From positions 1 through 42,915 of the forward strand of contig DGYW01000048.1 in NCBI GenBank assembly GCA_002396805.1: a stretch of DNA of 42,915 bases, written 5' to 3'. The notes beneath the pieces are model-generated. The model had not been told where the DNA came from and made no database searches. It worked only from the letters and a program-made list of their open reading frames with translations. The translations under genes were made by a program, and so were the position numbers. Of this stretch, positions 6,616-15,168 are shown piece after piece. The stretch is from Firmicutes bacterium UBA4996. Its GTDB lineage: Bacteria; Bacillota; Limnochordia; Darwinibacteriales; Darwinibacteriaceae. How positions within the stretch are numbered: position 1 is the stretch's first letter; each line of letters opens with the position of its first letter.

Positions 6616-9084
6616 GTGTTTAACCGTAGGTTAACTATTAGTATTTTGGTGACAGTTATTTTGCTGGCCATGGTTTTCAGCGTCAATGCAAACCAAGTTC
6701 CTAAAGCAACGTGGGTGGATGAAGTTATCATTGTCGAAGAACCATCGGTGACTACTGCTGTCTCCCGCTTGCAGGCAGGTGATCTTGACGTCTATGCTAC
6801 AACATCGTCCGAACCTGTCCCATTCGCCACTATACGTAACGATCCAAATCTCGACTACTATCAAACATTTGGATCTTATAGCGAACTCACATTTAATCCA
6901 GTGGGACCTGAATTCACCGATGGCCGTTTAAATCCATTTGGTATTCGAAAAATTCGTGAAGCATCCAACATGCTCATCGATCGGGATTACATTGCCCAAG
7001 AATTGTATGGTGGCTTAGCCCTTCCAAAATACAACATGTTGAATAATGCCTATGTTGACTATTCTCGAGTTGTGGAAACAGCCCGTGCCCTCGAAGTAAA
7101 GTACGCCTATAACTTTGATGCGGCTAAGGACGTAATTCATGCAGAAATGATCGAGGCCGGTGCCACACTCGTCAATGGCAAGTGGCATTATGCAGGTAAA
7201 CCAATCGAAATTTTAATCCTAGCTCGAAGCGAAGATCAACGTCGTCTAGTTGGTGACTACATTGCCGAACAGTTAGATAAAGTCGGCTTCGTTACAACTG
7301 TCGATTACCGGAGTGGTGCTGAAGCTTCCCCAATTTGGATGATGGGTGATCCATGGGAAGGCAAGTGGCACGTCTACACCGGTGGTTGGGGTGCTGGCGC
7401 GGTCTATCGGGATCAGGGACATATCTTTGACCAAATGTACACCCGAAGAACCATGAGTCAGCCTCTCTGGCAAGCACTGGAACCCATTCCTGAGCTGGAC
7501 GAAATCTCCGAGAAACTTTATTACAAGAGATTTACCACCATGGAAGAAAGAAAAGAACTCTATTCGCGAGCTTTAGAGCTTGCTTTTGAAGATTCACCAC
7601 GCATCTATACAGTCGATCAGATATCGTATGTGGCACGCCGCGCTGACATTAGTGTAGCCTCTGACTTAGCCCAAGGTGTGTCAAGTACTGCACTGTGGCC
7701 AAGTACGCTTCGCCGCGGTGATGAAATTGGCGGTACCGTGAAAATTGGTTCGCAACAAGTACTCGTTGAACCATGGAACCCGGTTGGCGGCTCCAATTGG
7801 ACTTTCGACCAATTACCAATGAGAGCCACCTTTGATCGTGGCTTCATTAGCAACCCATTTACCGGAAACTACCTCCCCCATCGCATCGCTAAGGTGGAAG
7901 TTACTGTAAAAGAAGGTCTGCCCGTTGCCAAATCACCAGATTCCGATTGGGTGACGCTAGAGTTTGTACCGGAAATCGAAGTGCCAGGTGACGCTTGGCT
8001 CTATTGGGATCCATCCTTGCAGCGGTTCGTCACTGTTGCTGAGAAATATCCAGAAGGCTTAAAAGCCCCTCGCAAGAGTGTTATCCATTACCGTGATGAC
8101 CTCTTCGATACAGTGACATGGCATGATGGCAGCCCCTATACCGTTGGTGACATGTTGTTACCACAAGTACTAAGTTGGGACCGTGGCTTCGAAGAGAGTC
8201 CTGTTTACGACCCGGCAGAAGCAGCTAATTTAAAATCTGCAATTAACAACGCCCGTGGTTGGAAAATTCTCTCCCTCGATCCATTTGTCTATGAGGTCTA
8301 TTCCGAGTCTTGGTACATTGATGCGGAACAAAACCTCGGCGACCTCTTCGCAGTTTACTACAACTATGGAGCCCAACCCTGGCATACACTTGTTTTAGGT
8401 ATGCTGGCTGAGATGAATGGTGAGTTAGCATTTACCGCATCAAAAGCTAATAGCTTAGATGCAGAATGGCTAGGTTATAACACCGGACCGAGCTTACCAA
8501 TCCTTGACAAACATCTAGACTATGCAATTGCAAACAATTACCTCCCCTATGAAAGCTTCCTTCGTGAGTTTATTTCCGAGGAAGAAATCGCCAGCCGCTA
8601 TGCCAATGCCAAAGCCTGGTACCAAGACAAGGGTCACTTCTGGATTGGTAATGGGCCCATGTACCTTGAAAAAGCCTATCCGGTTGAAAGAATGGTACAC
8701 CTCAAGCGCTATGAGAATTACTCAGAGCCTGCTGATAAGTGGGCCATGTTTGATGAACCACGGATAGCTGAAGTAGAGCTTAGTGGACCTGCCCGTGTTA
8801 ATGCTGGAACAGAAATTAAGTTCCAGATTGATATTGCCTTCAAGGGCGAAGCATATCCCTTGGAGCACATCCAAGAAGTTAAGTACATCGTTCTAGATGC
8901 TAACGGTAACGTAGCTTACAGTGGTTACGGTACAGGAGTTGCTGACGGGTACTTTGAAATTGTCTTAACCGGAGAAGAAACAGCCCAATTGCCTATCGGT
9001 TCGAACACAATCGAAGCAATCGTCCTCCCAACGCTAGTTGGCGGCGCAACCTTCGATTCACACACCTTTGTGACACTACCCTAG
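6616..9084 (+). CDS. ABC transporter solute-binding protein, SBP_bac_5-like, apparently circularly permuted
   Basis: This 822-residue secreted binding protein belongs to an Opp/Dpp-type importer. The signal peptide is residues 1-25 (ISILVTVILLAMVFSVNA) with no lipobox cysteine. Residues 33-345 read like the C-terminal half of a normal SBP_bac_5 protein: VDEVIIVEEPSVTTAVSRLQ, AGDLDVYA, IREASNMLIDRDYIAQELYG, YIAEQLDKVGF. Residues about 371-715 read like the normal N-terminal half: GGTVKIGS, LVEPWNP, DTVTWHDGSPYTVGDM, DPFVYEV, GNGPMYLEKAYPVERMVHLK. Residues 720-822 form an extra Ig-like tail. The order is therefore swapped around the natural termini. The start is GTG 6616, chosen because AGGAAGG (6601-6607) lies 8 bases ahead. 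An upstream GTG at 6583 would add a charged N-extension. Substrate is unknown: oligosaccharides and peptides are both possible. Confidence 0.88.
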   Translation: MFNRRLTISILVTVILLAMVFSVNANQVPKATWVDEVIIVEEPSVTTAVSRLQAGDLDVYATTSSEPVPFATIRNDPNLDYYQTFGSYSELTFNPVGPEFTDGRLNPFGIRKIREASNMLIDRDYIAQELYGGLALPKYNMLNNAYVDYSRVVETARALEVKYAYNFDAAKDVIHAEMIEAGATLVNGKWHYAGKPIEILILARSEDQRRLVGDYIAEQLDKVGFVTTVDYRSGAEASPIWMMGDPWEGKWHVYTGGWGAGAVYRDQGHIFDQMYTRRTMSQPLWQALEPIPELDEISEKLYYKRFTTMEERKELYSRALELAFEDSPRIYTVDQISYVARRADISVASDLAQGVSSTALWPSTLRRGDEIGGTVKIGSQQVLVEPWNPVGGSNWTFDQLPMRATFDRGFISNPFTGNYLPHRIAKVEVTVKEGLPVAKSPDSDWVTLEFVPEIEVPGDAWLYWDPSLQRFVTVAEKYPEGLKAPRKSVIHYRDDLFDTVTWHDGSPYTVGDMLLPQVLSWDRGFEESPVYDPAEAANLKSAINNARGWKILSLDPFVYEVYSESWYIDAEQNLGDLFAVYYNYGAQPWHTLVLGMLAEMNGELAFTASKANSLDAEWLGYNTGPSLPILDKHLDYAIANNYLPYESFLREFISEEEIASRYANAKAWYQDKGHFWIGNGPMYLEKAYPVERMVHLKRYENYSEPADKWAMFDEPRIAEVELSGPARVNAGTEIKFQIDIAFKGEAYPLEHIQEVKYIVLDANGNVAYSGYGTGVADGYFEIVLTGEETAQLPIGSNTIEAIVLPTLVGGATFDSHTFVTLP

Positions 9085-9121
9085 GCAAGAGGCCCAGATA
9101 ACAATCTTGGATTTCAAAAGC

Positions 9122-9152
9122 GGAGGGCGTGGAGTCCACGCTCTCCCTTTTT
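9122..9152 (+). terminator. Hairpin plus U-tract after the binding-protein gene (partial terminator)
   Basis: GGAGGGCGTGGA (9122-9133) pairs with TCCACGCTCTCC (9135-9146), with one G-U pair, and CTTTTT follows. It lies between the binding-protein and permease genes of one operon. It probably lowers downstream transcription or protects the upstream mRNA, so that binding protein exceeds permease. The permease ribosome site follows at 9171. Confidence 0.7.
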
Positions 9153-9184
9153 CTATTCCAGATTAATACCGGGAGGAATATGAA

Positions 9185-10318
9185 ATGCAAAATATAGAAA
9201 CTACGCAAGGACGGTCTGTTCCAGCGCGTAAACGTAAGAGCAGCAGTCTCGGCCGTATTCTCAAATACACCCTCGTGCGAGGGACAACCTTGCTCATTAC
9301 AGTTGTAATCGGAGTATACCTGGCCATCTTGATCGCCAACGGGGGCGGCTATGTAGACGAAATGCGCAAAGGCCAAATCAGGGAACAGGTTTCGTTAGAA
9401 CTTGCAGGCAACCAAGAAATGCAGTTTTTGACGCTTAAAGAAAGACGAGAACTTGAGGACAGCATGGTACAGATTAGAACTGAAAAGCTGGGCCTCGATC
9501 GGCCGTTTATGGTCAGGAGCTTTGAGTATTTATGGAATGGCCTTACCCTCAACCTTGGATCTGCGGAGTACCTTCTCAGTGACAGTGGCTCCCGTCAGGT
9601 CCGCAATATTCTGGGGGAACGCTTAGCGCCAACACTGCTTTTAATGGCTACCGGCCAACTAGTACTCTTTTTCAGTGGAGTGTCGTTGGCGTTATTCCTC
9701 TCCCGTCGTTATGGTAGTTTTTTGGATAAATTCGTCATCGCAATGGCGCCCACAAGTTCGGCCCCAGCGTGGTTTTACGGCATTTTCCTCATTTTAATAT
9801 TTGCTGCCTTGCTTGGGTGGTTGCCTTTTGGAGGTATGATTGATGCACCGCCCCCACAAACCGCCTTTTTGCGTTCTCTAAGTATCTTAAAACACATGAT
9901 TTTACCGGTACTAGCTTTGATAATTAGCTCGGTTTTCTCCACCTCTTATTCGTGGCGGACGTTCTTCTTGATTTATTCCAGCGAAGACTATGTGGATATG
10001 GCGAAGGCTAAAGGTCTATCTGACCGAGCAATCGAACGCCGTTATGTGCTGCGTCCTACACTTCCTACAATCATCACCAGCTTTGCCCTGACACTTATTA
10101 CTTTGTGGACAGGAGCCATCGTGTTGGAGACGGTGTTTGCTTGGCCGGGAATTGGACGGTTGACCCAGCAAGCAATTAATCTCTTTGATACACCAGTCAT
10201 TGTCAGTACAGTTGTGATTTACGCCTATCTTTTAGCTTTAACCGTCTTCTTGCTCGATATTATCTACTCCTTGGTTGACCCCAGGGTGAAATTAGGTGGA
10301 GGTGGAACTAGGTCATGA
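9185..10318 (+). CDS. ABC transporter permease, DppB/OppB-type
   Basis: This 377-residue inner-membrane permease is one half of the heterodimeric channel of an Opp/Dpp-type importer. After a basic N-terminus comes TM1 (about 30-50). A periplasmic segment of roughly 80 residues follows, containing the family motif RTEKLGLDRPFMVRSFEYLW, and then the binding-protein-dependent transport domain. The ATPase-contacting EAA loop is DYVDMAKAKGLSDRAIERRY, followed by the OppB-typical ETVFAWPGIGRL and the end VDPRVKLGGGG. It is longer than the usual 310-340 residues because of the first periplasmic loop. ATG 9185 has GGGAGG eight bases upstream. Its stop overlaps the next start as ATGA. Confidence 0.93.
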   Translation: MQNIETTQGRSVPARKRKSSSLGRILKYTLVRGTTLLITVVIGVYLAILIANGGGYVDEMRKGQIREQVSLELAGNQEMQFLTLKERRELEDSMVQIRTEKLGLDRPFMVRSFEYLWNGLTLNLGSAEYLLSDSGSRQVRNILGERLAPTLLLMATGQLVLFFSGVSLALFLSRRYGSFLDKFVIAMAPTSSAPAWFYGIFLILIFAALLGWLPFGGMIDAPPPQTAFLRSLSILKHMILPVLALIISSVFSTSYSWRTFFLIYSSEDYVDMAKAKGLSDRAIERRYVLRPTLPTIITSFALTLITLWTGAIVLETVFAWPGIGRLTQQAINLFDTPVIVSTVVIYAYLLALTVFLLDIIYSLVDPRVKLGGGGTRS

Positions 10319-11655
10319 AAGGACTAAGCAATGTTTTCAGACAATTAAGGACTTACCCCTCGGCAGTTGCAGGACTCACAATTATTGTCCTAATGGTCAT
10401 CCTGGCCATCTATGCACTAGTAACTATACCCTATAGCGAAGCCGTCCAGCTCTGGCGTGGCGGAGATAATGTCTGGTTGGAAACACCTCGTAATGCTCGC
10501 CCCGCCTGGCTTAATTATTTCTATAAAGACAAAATGCCAGAAACGATTGTGCTCCGAACGACAGATGACCCCAGCCTGAAAACGACCGTAGATTTAGGTG
10601 GCGGAGTCTCTACTTCTGATATGCTACTTGAATTTGATTATAACTATGATGGTTTCCCTACAGAGTTAGCCGTCTTTTTAACTGCCGAATATGACAGTGC
10701 CCGTCCTAATGTGACGATGAAATGGATAACTCCAGATGGGCGTGAAATTCCCATTGCTGATTTGTCAGTTCGTGCCCAGGAAACTTATCGTATTTCCCAA
10801 GATACTAGACTTGTTCGCAGGCTAGGGGGAGCCCAGCCCGAAATCGGATTATTTGCCGACCCAACAAATCCAGGTAAAGTTGTTAAAGGCACATATCAAC
10901 TAGTCGCAGAAGGGCTTGTCTTTGAAGAAGGCTCAACCGTGGATGCTTCCCTTGTTGTCTATGGTCAATTGCACGGCCTCGCAGGAACCGACCACCGTCG
11001 TCGAGATATTACGGTTGCTCTTCTCTGGGGTACACCGGTTGCTTTAGCATTTGGTCTAGTGGCTGCTGTAGGGTCATCCCTTACAACAATGATGTTAGCC
11101 GCAGCTGCCGTCTGGTTTGGTGGCTGGGTGGACTGGGTGATTCGGAGAATTAATGAGGTTGTCATGATCCTACCCCTCTTGCCAATTCTGATTATGGTTG
11201 GGCTATTTTACTCCCGTAGTATATGGGTAATTTTGGGTGTAGTGATCCTACTGGGAATCTTTGGCTCAGGAATTCTTAGCTATCGATCCATGTTTTTGCA
11301 AGTTAAGGAGTCGGGCTACATTGAGGCAGCCAGAGCATATGGAGCAGGTAGTGGCAGAATTATTTTCCGCTACATGATCCCTAAGATTGTCCCTGTTCTA
11401 ATTCCCGGATTCGTCACCCAGGTGCCTGCATACGTTTTCTTGGAAGCAACGTTGTCAGTTCTCGGTTTGGGTGATCCAGTGTTGCCTACCTGGGGTAAAC
11501 TCTTAAATGATGCCCACACCAACGGCGCATTATTTAACGGATATTTCTATTGGGTATTGGAGCCGGCATCGTTACTTATAATAGCTGGGTTAGGGTTTGC
11601 AATGCTTGGTTTTGCGCTCGACCGCATCTTCAACCCACGCCTAAGGGGGTTATAG
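10315..11655 (+). CDS. ABC transporter permease, DppC/OppC-type, with large periplasmic insertion
   Basis: This is the second channel subunit, 446 residues against about 300 for usual DppC/OppC proteins. TM1 is at about 19-38. The conserved GTDxxGRD region comes only at residues 224-231 (GTDHRRRD), whereas it normally follows TM1 by about 50 residues. Residues 40-220 thus hold an extra extracytoplasmic domain, rich in predicted beta strands (MLLEFDYNYDGFPTELAVFL, VTMKWITPDGREIPI, GTYQLVAEGLVFEEG). The permease core then follows with the EAA loop GYIEAARAYGAGSGRIIFRY and the OppC-like LSVLGLGDPVLPTWGKLL. It overlaps the upstream gene by ATGA, so it is translationally coupled. The insertion may contact the unusual binding protein encoded at the start of the operon. 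Confidence 0.92.
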   Translation: MKGLSNVFRQLRTYPSAVAGLTIIVLMVILAIYALVTIPYSEAVQLWRGGDNVWLETPRNARPAWLNYFYKDKMPETIVLRTTDDPSLKTTVDLGGGVSTSDMLLEFDYNYDGFPTELAVFLTAEYDSARPNVTMKWITPDGREIPIADLSVRAQETYRISQDTRLVRRLGGAQPEIGLFADPTNPGKVVKGTYQLVAEGLVFEEGSTVDASLVVYGQLHGLAGTDHRRRDITVALLWGTPVALAFGLVAAVGSSLTTMMLAAAAVWFGGWVDWVIRRINEVVMILPLLPILIMVGLFYSRSIWVILGVVILLGIFGSGILSYRSMFLQVKESGYIEAARAYGAGSGRIIFRYMIPKIVPVLIPGFVTQVPAYVFLEATLSVLGLGDPVLPTWGKLLNDAHTNGALFNGYFYWVLEPASLLIIAGLGFAMLGFALDRIFNPRLRGL

Positions 11656-11658
11656 AAT

Positions 11659-12639
11659 ATGAGTAAAGTATTGCTTGATGTCCGAAACCTTAAGTTGTAC
11701 TTCCGCACCCGTAGCGGTCCTGTCCAAGCTGTAGACGATGTCAGCTTTAAATTGAGAGCGGGCCATACTCTCGCTGTTGTAGGTGAATCTGGTTGCGGAA
11801 AAACGTCCTTGGCAAAGGCGATCTTGCGCCTCCTACCTCGGAATATTTCCACCTATAGTGGTTCCGTCATTTTTGATGGCGAGGACATTATGAAATATGA
11901 TGACGAAAAGTTTCGCAAAGAGATTCGCTGGAGTAAAATTGCCATGGTGCCTCAGGCGTCCATGAACTCTCTTAACCCAGTTATCCGGATTGAAGACCAA
12001 CTAGCCGAACCGCTTTTAATTCACGAAAAACTCACCAAGCAACAGGCTAGCGTCCGGGTAAACGAAGTCTTTAAAATTGTTGGCTTACCAGTCGACTTTC
12101 TCCAGCGTTACCCCTTTGAACTAAGTGGTGGTATGCGGCAAAGGGCTACAATAGCCATGGCTTTAGCGTCAAATCCGAAGTTGGTCGTGCTTGACGAACC
12201 TTCCTCCGCACTCGATCTGCTGACCCAGGCTAATTTAATGAATGTCTTGAAGAAGATCAAACACGAGATCAATACAACATTCATCCTCATTACCCACGAT
12301 ATTGGCACCGCCAGTGAGTTAGCTGATGAGGTTGCCGTTATGTACGCGGGAGAGATGATTGAATATAACTCTGCAGAGTACTTCTATACAGACGCGCACC
12401 ACCCATATTCTCAGAAATTGATGGCGAGCGTACCTACTTTGCGAGAAGACAAGGAATTACAATTCATTCCAGGCCAGCCCCCTTCATTGATCAATCCGCC
12501 CCAAGGTTGCCGTTTTGCAGCCCGGTGTGAAATGAAATTTGCTAAATGTTCCATCCATCCCAACACTACCCAATTAGCAGATGGAGCAACTGTGCAGTGC
12601 TGGCTACATGACAAGACGGGAGAGGTGAAACATGCCTAG
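11659..12639 (+). CDS. ABC transporter ATP-binding protein, DppD/OppD-type
   Basis: This 326-residue cytoplasmic ATPase subunit has Walker A GESGCGKTSLAKA, a Q-loop near MVPQASMNSLNP, the ABC signature LSGGMRQRATIAMALA, Walker B LVVLDEPSSALD and the switch histidine in LITHD. The C-terminal oligopeptide-transporter extension (oligo_HPY) follows, with PSLINPPQGCRFAARC and further cysteines (KCSIHP, QCWLHD). This cysteine set is typical of DppD/OppD subunits and has been linked to an iron-sulfur cluster in some. The ATG at 11659 has a G-rich ribosome site. The 3' end overlaps the second ATPase gene by 8 bases. It powers the importer with its neighbour as a heterodimer. Confidence 0.95.
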   Translation: MSKVLLDVRNLKLYFRTRSGPVQAVDDVSFKLRAGHTLAVVGESGCGKTSLAKAILRLLPRNISTYSGSVIFDGEDIMKYDDEKFRKEIRWSKIAMVPQASMNSLNPVIRIEDQLAEPLLIHEKLTKQQASVRVNEVFKIVGLPVDFLQRYPFELSGGMRQRATIAMALASNPKLVVLDEPSSALDLLTQANLMNVLKKIKHEINTTFILITHDIGTASELADEVAVMYAGEMIEYNSAEYFYTDAHHPYSQKLMASVPTLREDKELQFIPGQPPSLINPPQGCRFAARCEMKFAKCSIHPNTTQLADGATVQCWLHDKTGEVKHA

Positions 12640-13660
12640 TCTAGCTGTAAAGTTACCGCAAGAACAACCAAAAGAGCAAAAGCCGATTCTCCGGGTTGAA
12701 AATCTCCACACTTGGTTTGAGGTACGCCGTATGGGCTTTTTTAAAGCTGGTGATGTTCGTGCCCTAGATGGCGTCACCTTTGATCTGTACGAAGGAGAGA
12801 CGGTTTCAATTGTTGGTGAGAGTGGTTGCGGAAAGAGTACCTTGGCCAAAACTATCCTAGGAATAAACATCCCTACCAAGGGTGCAATCTACTTTGAGGA
12901 TCAAGACTTAAGTACTCTTGATAAACAAGGTTGGAGAAACTATCGCTCTAGTATTGGGTATATCCAACAAGATCCATATGGTGCTCTCCCTCCCTTCATG
13001 TCTGTTCAGCGCATTTTAGAAGAGCCAATGAAGATCAATGGCATCCGCAATAAAGAAGAACAAGCTAGGCGCATCAGACAGGTGCTAGAGGAAGTAAAAC
13101 TAGCTCCTATCGAAGATTTTCTCCCCAAGTTTCCCCACATGCTCAGTGGCGGACAACAGCAACGTCTCGTAATCGCACGGGCGATGATCTTAGAGCCAAA
13201 AATGCTTATCGCCGACGAACCGGTATCTATGCTTGATGCCTCGGTCAGGGTAGAGATTCTCCAACTTTTACAAGGACTACAAACCAAACACAATTTGGCG
13301 ATCATCTACATTACCCATGACCTTTCCACGGTGCGATATTTCTCTGAACGTATTTTCTCTATGTACGGTGCGAAGATTATTGAGAAATCGTCAACTTCTG
13401 CTTTACTAAAAGAGCCGTTACATCCCTACACCCAAGCACTGTTCGAAGCAACATCAGATCCTGATGCAGAAAACCTCAAGACTTTCAAGAATGTACCAGC
13501 AGGCGAACCACCTAGTCTGATGAATCCGCCCAAGGGTTGTCGATTCCATCCCCGTTGCTCGCAGATCATCAAAGGACTTTGTGACGAGCATATTCCACCT
13601 GAGTTCCAGGTACACGAAGAGCATATAGCTGCCTGTTGGTTATACAAGGATCATCAGTAA
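12632..13660 (+). CDS. ABC transporter ATP-binding protein, DppF/OppF-type
   Basis: This 342-residue second ATPase has Walker A GESGCGKSTLAKTIL, a Q-loop near YIQQDPYGALPPF, the signature LSGGQQQRLVIARAM, Walker B LIADEPVSMLD and the H-switch in YITHD. The C-terminal oligo_HPY tail has PSLMNPPKGCRFHPRC and AACWLY. A short insertion near the start (VRRMGFFKAGDVRALDGVTF) is typical of OppF-type subunits that face an upstream membrane loop. The start ATG lies within the end of the preceding gene after GGAGAGGTG. The following small membrane-protein gene begins one base after its stop, so all five genes plus the small one form a tight operon. Confidence 0.95.
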   Translation: MPSLAVKLPQEQPKEQKPILRVENLHTWFEVRRMGFFKAGDVRALDGVTFDLYEGETVSIVGESGCGKSTLAKTILGINIPTKGAIYFEDQDLSTLDKQGWRNYRSSIGYIQQDPYGALPPFMSVQRILEEPMKINGIRNKEEQARRIRQVLEEVKLAPIEDFLPKFPHMLSGGQQQRLVIARAMILEPKMLIADEPVSMLDASVRVEILQLLQGLQTKHNLAIIYITHDLSTVRYFSERIFSMYGAKIIEKSSTSALLKEPLHPYTQALFEATSDPDAENLKTFKNVPAGEPPSLMNPPKGCRFHPRCSQIIKGLCDEHIPPEFQVHEEHIAACWLYKDHQ

Positions 13661-13661
13661 A

Positions 13662-13871
13662 ATGCAACGTACAAAGCGCCAAATGCTTATTGGCGGTACA
13701 TTGTTAGTCTTTGGATGGTTAGTAACCTTCGCCATGGTGTTGGAGTTAATTCCTTCACCTATCTGGCTAAACATGGTAGCCTATGGTGTAACATTGGTGG
13801 GGTTCATGATCGGTATTATCGGAGTGGTCAGCCACATCCGCATCAACCTCAGGGATAATCACAACGAATAA
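13662..13871 (+). CDS. Small two-helix membrane protein at the end of the ABC operon (unknown)
   Basis: This 69-residue protein has a basic N-terminus (MQRTKRQM), two predicted transmembrane helices at about 8-28 and 35-57, and a short polar C-terminal tail. It matches no family I know. The ATG lies one base after the stop of the DppF-type ATPase gene, so it is certainly in the same transcript and probably translationally coupled. The position and size suggest an accessory or stabilising subunit of the importer, but that is inference from context only. Confidence 0.75.
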   Translation: MQRTKRQMLIGGTLLVFGWLVTFAMVLELIPSPIWLNMVAYGVTLVGFMIGIIGVVSHIRINLRDNHNE

Positions 13872-13874
13872 TTT

Positions 13875-13904
13875 GAGCCGTGTCTACTTAGACACGGCTC
13901 TTTC
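13875..13904 (+). terminator. Intrinsic terminator of the ABC operon, overlapping the purD 3' end
   Basis: GAGCCGTGTC (13875-13884) pairs perfectly with GACACGGCTC (13891-13900) around a 6-base loop, and TTTCC follows on the plus strand. The purD stop codon (13884-13886, minus strand) falls inside the hairpin, so the same bases end one protein and terminate the opposing operon. Confidence 0.85.
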
Positions 13905-15155
13905 CATGACATTTCTCGCAATATCCTTGCGGTAAAAAAGGCCTGCCAGCCTATGTTGGGCTAAAAACCCATAGGCCTTTTCTTGTGCTTGTTGAAAAGT
14001 CTTGCCCATACCTCCTACCAAGAGCACGCGGCCTCCAGTGGATACGAGCTGGCCCGAATCGTCTTCAGCTACCCCACTATAACAAATGTACACATCATCT
14101 TGACTCTCGAATCTAGGAAGCAATGTTCCCTGAATACTGGTTTCAGGATAACCTTGGCTGGCAACCACCACACCCACCATAGCCTGCTCATCCCACGTAA
14201 GTTCTAGTAATTCGCCCTCTAAGAGTGCCAAGATTACCTCTACCAAATCCGATTCTAAACGGGGCAAAAGCACCTGAGTCTCTGGATCTCCAAACCGGGC
14301 GTTAAACTCGATCACCTTCGGACCCTCTCTTGTGAGCATTAAGCCCGCATATAACACTCCAGTAAAAGGACGACCCATACTCTTTAAAGCCCAAACAGTT
14401 GGCTGCAGAATAGTTGTCATGGCTTCATCTACTACCTCTGATGGTATTTGGGGCACAGGTGAATAGGCACCCATCCCTCCGGTGTTAGGACCAAGATCGC
14501 CATCATAAGCCCGCTTGTGGTCCTGGACCACCTCCAAAGGGATCACATGTTCATGGTGGACCAAGGCCATTAAAGAAAACTCTTCTCCCTCTAAAAACTC
14601 TTCAATAACCACTTGCTGGGAGGCCTTGCCAAACTTCTCTTCCACTAGCATTTCTCGCAAGGCTTGTTCTGCTATTGCCCTAGTCTCGGCCACTACTACA
14701 CCCTTACCAGCGGCCAAACCATCTGCCTTAATTACAATGGGGATGGGGCACTGATCTAGGTACTGTTTCGCTTGAGTGTAATCATGAAAAACTCCATAGT
14801 GTGCAGTGGGAATCCCGTTGTCCAGCATTATTTTTTTCGCAAAGGCCTTACTACCCTCAATTTCTGCCGCTTCCTTCGTGGGGCCAAAGACTCGAATGCC
14901 TGCTTCTTGTAACCGATCTACTAGGCCGTCTAAGAGGGGTTGTTCGGGGCCCACAATAACTAAATCGATACCTTGCCTTTGGGCAAAGCTAACCAATTTT
15001 TCGTGATCCCTTTCACTGAAGGGAACCAGCTTGGCCACCCGAGACATTCCAGGGTTTCCAGGGGCCACATATACCTGACTAACTAAAGGACTAGACCCAA
15101 TCTTGTCACAGAGAGCGTGTTCGCGGCCACCTCGACCTACCACTAATACTTTCAT
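13884..15155 (-). CDS. purD: Phosphoribosylamine-glycine ligase (GARS)
   Basis: This 423-residue cytoplasmic ATP-grasp enzyme joins glycine to phosphoribosylamine, the second step of purine synthesis. The N-terminal domain opens MKVLVVGRGGREHALCDKI. The ATP-grasp core has IVIKADGLAAGKGVVVAE, EFLEGEEFSLMALV and the phosphate-binding LGPNTGGMGAYSPVP. Metal-binding residues lie in VIEFNARFGDPETQVLLPRL. The frame is open further upstream, but ATG 15155 is chosen. It starts the conserved fold, follows AAGGGGGTG, and sits 13 bases after the purH stop, whereas longer starts would run into purH. It is the last gene of the pur operon. Confidence 0.96.
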   Translation of the reverse strand: MKVLVVGRGGREHALCDKIGSSPLVSQVYVAPGNPGMSRVAKLVPFSERDHEKLVSFAQRQGIDLVIVGPEQPLLDGLVDRLQEAGIRVFGPTKEAAEIEGSKAFAKKIMLDNGIPTAHYGVFHDYTQAKQYLDQCPIPIVIKADGLAAGKGVVVAETRAIAEQALREMLVEEKFGKASQQVVIEEFLEGEEFSLMALVHHEHVIPLEVVQDHKRAYDGDLGPNTGGMGAYSPVPQIPSEVVDEAMTTILQPTVWALKSMGRPFTGVLYAGLMLTREGPKVIEFNARFGDPETQVLLPRLESDLVEVILALLEGELLELTWDEQAMVGVVVASQGYPETSIQGTLLPRFESQDDVYICYSGVAEDDSGQLVSTGGRVLLVGGMGKTFQQAQEKAYGFLAQHRLAGLFYRKDIARNVMERAVSK

Positions 15156-15168
15156 GGTCTTCACCCCC

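Noticed and set aside
8993..9376. Minus-strand open frame of 127 codons across the binding-protein/permease junction.
   Set aside because: It is antisense to the operon and runs through the hairpin at 9122-9152. Its composition is not protein-like.
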